DNA from: Alphaproteobacteria bacterium
GTDB lineage: Bacteria > Pseudomonadota > Alphaproteobacteria > Rs-D84
DNA length: 21,029 bases
Assembly: GCA_017650505.1 (NCBI GenBank)
Contig: JAGCET010000010.1
Location: 1 to 21,029 of the forward strand
Reading direction: 5' to 3'
The position numbers were made by a program, and so were the translations under genes. Shown here piece by piece: positions 15,786 to 21,029 of this stretch; the first letter of the stretch is position 1; every line of letters begins with the position of its first letter. The notes beneath the pieces are model-generated. The model was not told the origin of the DNA. It made no database searches and saw only the letters and a program-made list of their open reading frames with translations.

Positions 15786-15908
15786 TTCCGGCAAAGGCCG
15801 GAACCGACCAGGGCCACCATCCGTCTTTGCTAGCGCAAAGCCGCGATTAGCGGATTTAAGCGTGCAAAACGGAATGCCGCGGTCGCGGCCGCGGGTGTGC
15901 GAAAGCAC
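15786..15908. repeat. Cluster of short hairpins between tRNA-Leu and the GIY-YIG gene
   Basis: Five successive inverted repeats: TTCCGGC/GCCGGAA (15786-15803, preceded by GTCA as in common proteobacterial GTCATTCC-type palindromes), CTTTGC/GCAAAG (15825-15840), CCGC/GCGG (15841-15853), CCGCGG/CCGCGG (15877-15894) and GTGC-GAAA-GCAC (15897-15908). The second copy of the tRNA end sits directly after the first hairpin. No gene is seen in this stretch; the open frame running in from the tRNA is an artefact. Confidence 0.7.
15804..15819 (+). repeat. Direct repeat copy 2 (tRNA-Leu 3' end)
   Basis: Exact 16-base copy of 15662-15677, 142 bp downstream, immediately abutting the TTCCGGC hairpin. The bases on either side of the two copies do not match, so the repeat is sharply bounded. 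Confidence 0.9.
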
Positions 15909-15932
15909 AACCAGGACAGAACGGGCAAAAAA

Positions 15933-16172
15933 ATGTTTTATGTATATATTTTACAATCTTCATCAAATCCTGATTCTTTCTATGTCGGTTTTACTCATGA
16001 TTTGAAAGGCAGATTGCAAGAACACAATTCCGGTAAATCACCGTATACAAGAAAATTTATCCCTTGGAAGTTAAAAAATTATTTTGCATTTAAAGAAGAA
16101 CACAAAGCACGTGATTTTGAAACATATCTAAAAACACACGCTGGACGCAAATTTTGCAAGAATCATTTCTAG
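15933..16172 (+). CDS. Small GIY-YIG domain nuclease (UPF0213-like)
   Basis: A 79-residue single-domain protein. The GIY part is YVYILQSS (residues 3-10), the YIG part is FYVGF (16-20), followed by the conserved HDLKGRLQEHNSG helix with Arg27, Asn-Ser-Gly and a Tyr of the core, and the C-terminal FETYLKTHAGRKF with the catalytic-type Glu. This family (UvrC N-domain-like) consists of stand-alone, often repeat-associated genes; in vivo roles are mostly unknown. I chose the ATG at 15933 because MFYVYILQ is the normal family start; the 12-codon extension to 15897 falls in the hairpin cluster. No clear ribosome binding site is seen (only a GGGC and A-run). It is AT-rich compared with neighbours and bracketed by palindromes. 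Confidence 0.85.
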   Translation: MFYVYILQSSSNPDSFYVGFTHDLKGRLQEHNSGKSPYTRKFIPWKLKNYFAFKEEHKARDFETYLKTHAGRKFCKNHF

Positions 16173-16176
16173 TGTC

Positions 16177-16227
16177 TCGCCGTAGCATCATTCACAATTA
16201 TGAAATAAATTTCACACTTATCGGCGA
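16177..16227. repeat. Inverted repeat downstream of the GIY-YIG gene
   Basis: TCGCCG (16177-16182) and CGGCGA (16222-16227) enclose an AT-rich centre with the perfect palindrome TGAAATAAATTTCA (16201-16214). It lies between the GIY-YIG stop and the stop of the convergent secreted-protein gene; it may be a terminator for one of them, although no T-run follows on either strand. Confidence 0.5.
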
Positions 16228-16259
16228 AGGCGGACAAAAACGCCCATCATAACATTTTT

Positions 16260-17363
16260 TTAGTATGCCCCGAAAAGTTCAATACGAACTGCGGGGTTAC
16301 GCATAACAGCATCAACAATATAACCTATACATTGGTTTGCACAACTATCCGATGTATTTGTAAAACTTGTTCTGTAAACCCAATTTGGTTCGGAATTATT
16401 TGTTATCGGGTTCTTTAATTGCATATAGCAATGAACATAATCATCGGGAATCGGATCACCATTTTTATGGGAATTATACGTGGCATTCAATACGGCGTTC
16501 ATTGTTGCCGAAACACGTTGATTTGTTTTTGTACCTGTTGGGGGCGCCACATTTGTACAAGTCGCAATACCGTGGATTTCTTTATAACAGTTTGTACCAA
16601 CACATGTATTATTTGGATATGTTATACCCGTTTCATACGGAAATACACACCCCCAATCACCACGCGACATATTGGCATATAATGTGCTGCTGCAGTGCCC
16701 CTGCATGTTAGAACCATTTAAGCCTTTGCGACAACTTGTGTTCTGGCTTCCGTTTACATGTGCAAGCAGGTTCGCCGTAACAGGCAGCGGTGCCGGCACG
16801 GTCAATGCCGTTACATCCCATAATGTCCCCTGGGGGTCAGAATCATTACGTGTTAATTCATGGTCAATTGCATACTGTACCGCCGCATTTAATGTTGATG
16901 CACGCACAAGACCATTTTCGTATGTATTATGTTCGGCACTGTATATCGGCGTTCCGGTAACAATACCAAGGCCACGCCGCCCCCCATCAACAAGAACAGT
17001 TCCAGTATATGTGACAACGTTTTGATCGTTTAACTTCCTTATTTTATCGTTTTTTGCATTGGTGGCATCAAGCACCGCATCGGATGTCGGGATGCCGTCC
17101 GATGCACCATTTGTTAAATCTGTTACGATATCGCGTGCCCCCGGTGTACCACCCGCGGTTGCCGGTGGTGTTACAATTTTATCCACCGTCGTCCCGGAGG
17201 GCAATGGTTGGATTAAATCCTGGCTGCGTCCCACACGATCATCCACATATTCTTGCGATGTTAAAATATCATTTTCCGATTCGCTTGGTACCTTTTGCTG
17301 ATACGCCGTATCCGCATACGCGGTCGATATAATTATACTGAATAATAAAATAACTTTTTTCAT
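16260..17363 (-). CDS. Secreted family protein, paralogue A, unknown function
   Basis: A 367-residue exported protein. The signal peptide MKKVILLFSIIISTAYA is followed by a first part of about 180 residues almost identical to the protein at 19708: YQQKVPSESENDILTSQEYV, GRSQDLIQPLP, IVTPPATAGG, TNAKNDKIRKLN, NTYENGLVRASTLN, AAVQYAIDHELTRNDSDPQG and TLWDVTALT. After about residue 197 it diverges: NTSCRKGLNGSNMQGHCS, GDWGCVFPYETGI, CVGTNCYKEIHGIATC, CYMQLKNP, WVYRTSF, and an end in LFGAY. Ten or so Cys suggest disulfides in the periplasm or outside the cell. No membrane anchor, lipobox or known enzyme motif. AGGAG at 17369-17373 sets the start. It has a long structured upstream region and its own candidate promoter. 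Confidence 0.85.
   Translation of the reverse strand: MKKVILLFSIIISTAYADTAYQQKVPSESENDILTSQEYVDDRVGRSQDLIQPLPSGTTVDKIVTPPATAGGTPGARDIVTDLTNGASDGIPTSDAVLDATNAKNDKIRKLNDQNVVTYTGTVLVDGGRRGLGIVTGTPIYSAEHNTYENGLVRASTLNAAVQYAIDHELTRNDSDPQGTLWDVTALTVPAPLPVTANLLAHVNGSQNTSCRKGLNGSNMQGHCSSTLYANMSRGDWGCVFPYETGITYPNNTCVGTNCYKEIHGIATCTNVAPPTGTKTNQRVSATMNAVLNATYNSHKNGDPIPDDYVHCYMQLKNPITNNSEPNWVYRTSFTNTSDSCANQCIGYIVDAVMRNPAVRIELFGAY
16772..17363 (-). repeat. Direct repeat copy 1: conserved 5' half of the secreted paralogues
   Basis: This stretch and 20260-20859 share long identical or near-identical blocks at DNA level (for example the codons for QGTLWDVTALT and DKIVTPPAT) in the same orientation, about 3.5 kb apart, with the rpsB-tsf operon between. 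The upstream bases through AGGAGAAGAA and a GTTTAGTTC block just before are shared as well. Confidence 0.8.
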
Positions 17364-17436
17364 TTCTTCTCCTTTTTGTTTAGTTCCAGAGACTCAGTCC
17401 CGCCGCAAATCGGCCTCCACTAAAATGAAAATCGCC

Positions 17437-17634
17437 GTCGAATTTCGACAGGTCGGGGTGTTGACAAATCACAGATAACAATGACCCCCGTGGCCTTTAT
17501 ACATCCGCCACGGGCACCCCGACATTCGGGGTGTATTTCTTACGACACAAAACATCGGAATTTTAGGGATTACGACATAATGTGCCGGTTATCTGTAAGG
17601 CCTGTCAAAGCCCCGAATCGAATTCCCATTCGAT
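17437..17634 (-). ncRNA. Candidate structured leader RNA upstream of paralogue A
   Basis: The 369-base gap 17364-17732 holds no gene but a dense structure. Arms TCGGGG-2-TTGACA-4-ACAGATAAC (17453-17479) and GTTATCTGT-6-TGTCAA-2-CCCCGA (17588-17616) are inverted copies that can close a long stem. Inside are two 8-bp hairpins, CCCGTGGC/GCCACGGG (17487-17514) and CACCCCGA/TCGGGGTG (17515-17533), plus a TTACGACA direct repeat (17540 and 17570). Outside are hairpins GTCGA/TCGAC (17437-17449) and ATCGAAT/ATTCGAT (17617-17634; GGGA loop on the minus strand, a GNRA type). If transcribed from the promoter at 17643 it is a ~270-base leader. It matches no RNA family I can name (not tmRNA, SRP, or RNase P by their conserved motifs). 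A palindromic mobile element or operator cluster is the alternative. Confidence 0.45.
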
Positions 17635-17642
17635 CCAAAGTC

Positions 17643-17672
17643 AGTCTAGCAAAATTTATAAATTTAATACAA
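17643..17672 (-). promoter_or_regulatory. Possible promoter for paralogue A and its leader
   Basis: Minus strand: TTGTAT (17667-17672), 18-base spacer, TAGACT (17643-17648). Start predicted near 17636, directly at the 5' side of the GNRA hairpin. Each box has limited matches to consensus, so this is tentative. Confidence 0.4.
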
Positions 17673-17689
17673 GCATAAAATACAAAATC

Positions 17690-17716
17690 AAAAAACATGC
17701 GGGGCATTTGCCCCGC
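17690..17716 (-). terminator. Terminator of rpsB-tsf
   Basis: GCGGGGC (17699-17705) and GCCCCGC (17710-17716) form a 7-bp stem with a 4-base loop, followed on the minus strand by ATG and six T. It lies 16 bases past the tsf stop. Confidence 0.85.
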
Positions 17717-17732
17717 GCACTAACCACTAACA

Positions 17733-18602
17733 CTAGTTCAACATTTTCGCCACTTCATCGGCCAGGTTATCTTCACGTTTTTCAATACCTTCGCCAAGCA
17801 CGAAATACGCAAAGCCCGCCAATTTTCCACCGGCTTCATTCAGAACCTGTTTCACGGTCTTGGACGGATCCATAACGAACGGTTGTTCTTCCAATACAGA
17901 TTCCGCATACCATTTTTGAATACGACCGGCCACCATTTTTTCAACGACATTTTCCGGTTTACCCGCGGTCGCACCTGATTCAACAAACACCTTTTTCTCG
18001 CGTTCAACCGCCGCCGGGTCAACATCGGCAATCGTCATAAATTCCGGTTTATTCGCGGCAATATGCATTGCGATTTTCGGTCCAATTTCGGCAATTTTAT
18101 CCGAATCACCATCGATTGCAACGGCAACACCAATTTGCCCCATTCCCGGGACCAGCGCATTGTGAATATAACTAAAAATATGCTGACCGGAAACTTTTGC
18201 AATCCGGCGCAGATTCATATTTTCGCCAATCGTCGCGATTGTGGCCGCAATGTCTTCGCGCACCGCATTCAGTGTCGCATCAAAATCACCGGACAGTTCC
18301 AGCGCCTTGTTCGCGACATCGGCAACCAATTTTTGGAACTTGTCGTTTTTCGCAACAAAATCTGTTTCGGCGTTCAATTCAACAACGCACCCCATATTGT
18401 CGCACTTTACCACGGTCACCAAACCCGAAGCCGCAACACGACCGGCCTTAGATGCCGCCTTGACAATACCCTTTTGCCGCAACCAATCAGATGCCGCCTG
18501 GATATCGCCGTTATTTTCCATCAATGCCTTTTTGCAATCCATCATACCCGCGGACGTTTTTTCGCGCAGTTCTTGGATAAGTTTTGCTGTCACTTCTGCC
18601 AT
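17733..18602 (-). CDS. tsf: Translation elongation factor Ts
   Basis: A 289-residue EF-Ts, which exchanges GDP for GTP on EF-Tu. The N-terminal UBA-like domain has the signature LREKTSAGMMDCKKALMENNGDIQAASDWLRQKG, followed by the core motif AETDFVAKNDKF that contacts EF-Tu, and the second half with HIAANKPEF and the final VLGEGIEKREDNLADEVAKML. Length is usual for alphaproteobacteria. AGGGAGA lies upstream of the start. It follows rpsB after 82 bases containing a GC-rich hairpin and ends at a good terminator; rpsB-tsf is a conserved bacterial operon. Confidence 0.97.
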   Translation of the reverse strand: MAEVTAKLIQELREKTSAGMMDCKKALMENNGDIQAASDWLRQKGIVKAASKAGRVAASGLVTVVKCDNMGCVVELNAETDFVAKNDKFQKLVADVANKALELSGDFDATLNAVREDIAATIATIGENMNLRRIAKVSGQHIFSYIHNALVPGMGQIGVAVAIDGDSDKIAEIGPKIAMHIAANKPEFMTIADVDPAAVEREKKVFVESGATAGKPENVVEKMVAGRIQKWYAESVLEEQPFVMDPSKTVKQVLNEAGGKLAGFAYFVLGEGIEKREDNLADEVAKMLN

Positions 18603-18649
18603 TTTTATCTCCCTTGTATTTTTTTACGGTAAATTTATCATAACGTGCC

Positions 18650-18672
18650 GCCCGGCAAAAGTTCCGCCGGGC
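18650..18672 (-). promoter_or_regulatory. Intercistronic hairpin between rpsB and tsf
   Basis: GCCCGGC (18650-18656) and GCCGGGC (18666-18672) form a 7-bp stem with a 9-base loop, 12 bases past the rpsB stop. No T-run follows, so it is more likely an RNA-stability or processing element that uncouples rpsB and tsf levels than a terminator. Confidence 0.5.
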
Positions 18673-18684
18673 AACACAGTAATA

Positions 18685-19542
18685 TTATTTTGCGGCCTTT
18701 TCTGCCTTGTCCGCCAATTTTTCACGACGTTCTGCACGCGACGCAGATGCACGGGAACGAACCTTCATTTCTTTATCTTTCATTTCGTCTTCCATCGCAT
18801 CGTGTTCATCGTCCATAGATGCCTCAACCTTTTTACCGGCCGCACCACCAAGGCGCTTTTCCAAACCGGACAAAATTGCATCAACGAACAAATCGCAATA
18901 CAGTTGTGTCGCACGCGACGCATCGTCATTTCCCGGCACCGGATAGTCAACCATTTCCGGATTCGCATTAGTATCGCAAATAGCAATCGTCGGAATATCC
19001 AGGTTTTTCGCCTCGCGTACTGCGTTCATTTCGCGCGGCACGTCGATAACAATCATAACCTGGGGCACACCGTGCATATCCAAAATTCCGCCAAAGATAT
19101 CACGCAGTTTTGCGACTTCTTTGGTCATAACACCGACCTCTTTCTTGGTAAGGCCCAATTTATCGGCGTTCGCAATATCGGCCTCCATCTTTTTCAGACG
19201 GCGGATAGATTGCGACACGGTTGTCCAATTGGTCAGCATACCACCCAACCAACGATTGTTCACATAGAATTGTCCGCAACGTTCGGCCGCATCTTTGACG
19301 ATATCTTTGGCCTGGTGCTTGGTTGCGACGAATAAAACCTTGCCCCCGGCGGCGGAAATAGCCTCCAACGCGACCAATGCGCGATGCAACAGCGGCGCAG
19401 TCTTATTCAAATTGATAATATGAATTTTATCCTTGACGCCATAAACATACGGTGTCATAAGTGGGTTCCAACGACGGGTGTGATGTCCAAAATGAACGCC
19501 AGCCTCCATCAATTGTTGCATAGTAAAAGTTGGCAATGCCAT
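18685..19542 (-). CDS. rpsB: 30S ribosomal protein S2
   Basis: A 285-residue S2. Diagnostic blocks: FTMQQLMEAGVHFGHHTRRWNP, YGVKDKIHIINLNKT, VLFVATKHQAKDIV, YVNNRWLGGMLTNW, and VIDVPREMNAVREA followed by AICDTNANPEMVDYPVPGNDD. The last ~45 residues form a charged, Asp/Glu/Lys/Met/Ala-rich extension beyond the usual core (MDDEHDAMEDEMKDKEMK onward), probably disordered; such tails occur in alphaproteobacterial S2. AAAGGATA precedes the start. It is the first gene of rpsB-tsf, with a leader of about 107 bases. Confidence 0.97.
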   Translation of the reverse strand: MALPTFTMQQLMEAGVHFGHHTRRWNPLMTPYVYGVKDKIHIINLNKTAPLLHRALVALEAISAAGGKVLFVATKHQAKDIVKDAAERCGQFYVNNRWLGGMLTNWTTVSQSIRRLKKMEADIANADKLGLTKKEVGVMTKEVAKLRDIFGGILDMHGVPQVMIVIDVPREMNAVREAKNLDIPTIAICDTNANPEMVDYPVPGNDDASRATQLYCDLFVDAILSGLEKRLGGAAGKKVEASMDDEHDAMEDEMKDKEMKVRSRASASRAERREKLADKAEKAAK

Positions 19543-19648
19543 GATTTATCCTTTTATTTCTGTTGTTGTCCTCGCCACCTGGGGACGCAAACCGAAAGTT
19601 CGGACAGAAATTCCCACGATGGTTGTGTTCTTCGCACCAAACGGCACG
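19543..19648 (-). promoter_or_regulatory. rpsB 5' leader with hairpins
   Basis: The untranslated leader can fold CCGA/TCGG (19592-19603) and GTCCTC/GGGGAC (19568-19586, one G-T pair) hairpins. Ribosomal-protein S2 operons in other proteobacteria are autoregulated through leader RNA; whether this one is homologous cannot be told by eye. Confidence 0.35.
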
Positions 19649-19655
19649 TGCCCGC

Positions 19656-19684
19656 ATAATATGACAAAAAAAGAAAAAATGCAA
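19656..19684 (-). promoter_or_regulatory. Promoter of rpsB-tsf
   Basis: Minus strand: TTGCAT (19679-19684), 17-base spacer rich in T, TATTAT (19656-19661), followed by a GC-rich start region (GCGGGC), which fits a stringently controlled promoter. It sits in the 165-base gap between paralogue B and rpsB. Confidence 0.55.
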
Positions 19685-19707
19685 GCGTTTTTTAAAAATC
19701 GTAATAC

Positions 19708-20859
19708 TTATTCATCATACGCACCGAACATGGCGAAGTTATAGCGGGCACGCGTAAGGATCAGGCACCATTTTGTACATTCGGTCGCACACCTGGTGGC
19801 ACTAACTCCATTATAATACACCCAACGTGATGCCGTACCGTTTGGTCCAGTCACCGCGGGTGCGGTCAATTTGCAATAACAATACTTTGCATCCGATGCC
19901 AAAGATTCACCGTTTTTATGTGCATTATATGCCGCATCCAATGTTGCCCATAATGATGATGGTACCGAGCCACCCATGACCACGTTACCGGGAGTTGATA
20001 TACATGCGCTGATTCCGCGGATTTCTTTATTACAGTACTGACTGTTTGCCCCCGTACACGTCACTCCATCAGCGCTAATTCCGGTTTCATGATTAAACAC
20101 CACACCCCAATCGCCGGCATGTGAATATTCGTTTGGTGTTGCTGTATCCGGTCCCCATCGGCTTTCGGTACAATAACCCCGTCCGCCAGGCTTTGTTTCA
20201 CTCGGAACTATCGGTTTATAACATACCTTGCTCATATCGAACGTCTCGATTGTTGGTGGCAGATTTGCCGTGACTGGCAACGGTGCGGGTGCGGTCAGGG
20301 CCGTCACGTCCCACAATGTCCCCTGGGGGTCGGAATCATTCCGCGTTAATTCGTGGTCAATTGCATATTGCACGGCTTCATTTAACGTAGATGCGCGAAC
20401 CAGTCCGTTTTCGTATGTGTTCATCTCTCTACTGTAAATTGGTGTACTGGTCACAATGCCACGACCAGGCAGACCAGCAGCGCCAACGGTATTTGTTCCT
20501 GTATATGTGACAACGTTTTGGTTGTTAAATGCCCGTATGTTGTCATTTTTTGCATTGGTGGCCGTGTACACTGTGCCCGATGTCGGTATGCCGTCCGATG
20601 CGCCGGTGGCAAGATCGGTCACAATATCACGTGCACCGGGCGCTCCACCAACGGTTGCCGGTGGTGTCACAATTTTATCCACCGTTGTACCAAGGGGTAA
20701 TGGTTGTATTAAATCCTGACTGCGTCCAACACGGTCATTTACATATTCTTGACTTGTCACGATATCATTTTCCGATTCGTTCGGTACCTTTTGTTGATAC
20801 GCAACGTCCGCATACGCCGCAGATGCAACCAATAAAACCAGTAATATATATTTTTTCAT
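19708..20859 (-). CDS. Secreted family protein, paralogue B, unknown function
   Basis: A 383-residue exported protein with signal peptide MKKYILLVLLVASAAYA. The first ~200 residues match paralogue A at 16260 almost throughout (YQQKVPNESENDIVTSQEYV, IVTPPATVGGAPGARDIVTD, NTYENGLVRASTLNEA, HELTRNDSDPQG, APLPVTANL). The remainder is different in sequence but keeps a matching skeleton: a Cys near the start (KVCYKPI), GDWG.VF..ETGI, CNKEIRGISAC, AYNAHKNG, CYCKLTAP, WVYYNGVSATRC, CTKWC, and an end in MFGAYDE. So the C-terminal half is a divergent version of one disulfide-rich domain. AGGAG precedes the start as in A. No known family recognised; surface or periplasmic location is inferred from the signal peptide. 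Upstream are GC-rich palindromes. Confidence 0.85.
   Translation of the reverse strand: MKKYILLVLLVASAAYADVAYQQKVPNESENDIVTSQEYVNDRVGRSQDLIQPLPLGTTVDKIVTPPATVGGAPGARDIVTDLATGASDGIPTSGTVYTATNAKNDNIRAFNNQNVVTYTGTNTVGAAGLPGRGIVTSTPIYSREMNTYENGLVRASTLNEAVQYAIDHELTRNDSDPQGTLWDVTALTAPAPLPVTANLPPTIETFDMSKVCYKPIVPSETKPGGRGYCTESRWGPDTATPNEYSHAGDWGVVFNHETGISADGVTCTGANSQYCNKEIRGISACISTPGNVVMGGSVPSSLWATLDAAYNAHKNGESLASDAKYCYCKLTAPAVTGPNGTASRWVYYNGVSATRCATECTKWCLILTRARYNFAMFGAYDE
20260..20859 (-). repeat. Direct repeat copy 2: conserved 5' half of the secreted paralogues
   Basis: Counterpart of 16772-17363 in the same orientation. Similarity is high up to the codons for PVTANL and drops abruptly after. 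Confidence 0.8.
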
Positions 20860-20891
20860 TTCTTCTCCTTTTTTGTTTGTTTAGTTCTTCT

Positions 20892-21029
20892 GCCCCGCCC
20901 TTGCGGCGGGGCCGCAGAGCGCAAATAATAATATTGCGCGATGCGGGGGCGGGTTTGTTATATGTTGTTTTTTACCCGCCCCCGGCTCGCACTTCGTGGG
21001 TATGCCACTCGTGCTTGCCGGCCCCGCCG
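20892..21029. repeat. GC-rich nested palindromes upstream of paralogue B
   Basis: Inverted repeats in order: GCCCCGCC/GGCGGGGC (20892-20912), GCGCAA/TTGCGC (20919-20939), GGGGGCGGGT/ACCCGCCCCC (20945-20983, 19-base T-rich loop) and GCAC...GTGC (20990-21014). CGGCGGGGCC at 20904-20913 is also the exact reverse complement of GGCCCCGCCG at 21020-21029, enclosing the lot. The block runs to the window edge. No gene or clear promoter is seen here. Confidence 0.7.

Noticed and set aside
15599..15850. Open frame beginning MVELVDALDSKSSSARS
   Set aside because: This is the well-known false protein produced by translating a tRNA-Leu gene; it starts inside the tRNA and runs through its terminator.
17611..17634. 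T-arm-like bases (GAATCGAATTCCC) suggesting a tRNA or tmRNA end
   Set aside because: The stem encloses a 4- or 9-base loop instead of the 7-base T-loop, and no acceptor stem or CCA fits; tmRNA tag codons are absent.
18241..19335. 364-residue plus-strand frame opposite tsf and rpsB
   Set aside because: Antisense shadow of the clearly identified EF-Ts and S2 genes, biased residue composition.
1..21029. CRISPR array, integrase, transposase or toxin-antitoxin pair
   Set aside because: No regularly spaced repeats and no open frame with integrase, transposase or recognised toxin or antitoxin motifs was found on either strand.

Overview
The window looks like chromosomal DNA of an alphaproteobacterium with a fermentative or anaerobic lifestyle, probably host-associated (for example the uncultured gut RF32-type lineages). 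This assignment is inferred from three things: the gene order tyrS-envC-ctpA, a one-piece pyruvate:ferredoxin oxidoreductase (NifJ), and a family of secreted proteins of unknown function. No marker gene was compared against a database.

Layout. Positions 1-8083 are all minus strand: the 5' part of a small secreted Cys-containing protein, a nifJ-bamE operon whose two genes are separated by one base, and a tyrS-envC-ctpA run (amino-acyl-tRNA synthesis, then septal cell-wall hydrolase control, then an S41 processing protease). Positions 8209-9440 hold two unrecognised genes that meet tail to tail with interlocked stop codons. Positions 9492-12886 hold rnhA (minus) and, divergent from it, tkt, a YgjP-type metalloprotease and a YgiW-type periplasmic OB-fold protein. 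The rnhA and tkt promoters share the same -10 bases in a perfect 13-bp palindrome, and tkt looks leaderless. Positions 12987-15047 are a ClpB with no N-terminal domain, with an RpoH-like promoter. Divergent from it are rpmB and tRNA-Leu(CAA), apparently one transcript ending at a strong terminator.

Positions 15662-17732 are the accessory part. The last 16 bases of the tRNA-Leu gene are repeated exactly 142 bp downstream, beside a string of hairpins and a small stand-alone GIY-YIG nuclease gene. Next comes a secreted protein of unknown function (16260-17363, minus) preceded by about 270 bases holding an elaborate inverted-repeat, multi-hairpin structure. The rpsB-tsf operon (17733-19542, minus) follows, and then a second member of the same secreted family (19708-20859, minus). 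The two paralogues have nearly the same first ~200 residues and very different Cys-containing C-terminal halves, and they flank an essential translation operon. The window ends in GC-rich nested palindromes upstream of the second paralogue.

The most unusual material is the paralogue pair with its structured leader, the duplicated tRNA-Leu end beside the GIY-YIG gene, and the overlapping rnhA/tkt promoters. No CRISPR array, transposase, integrase or rRNA was seen.
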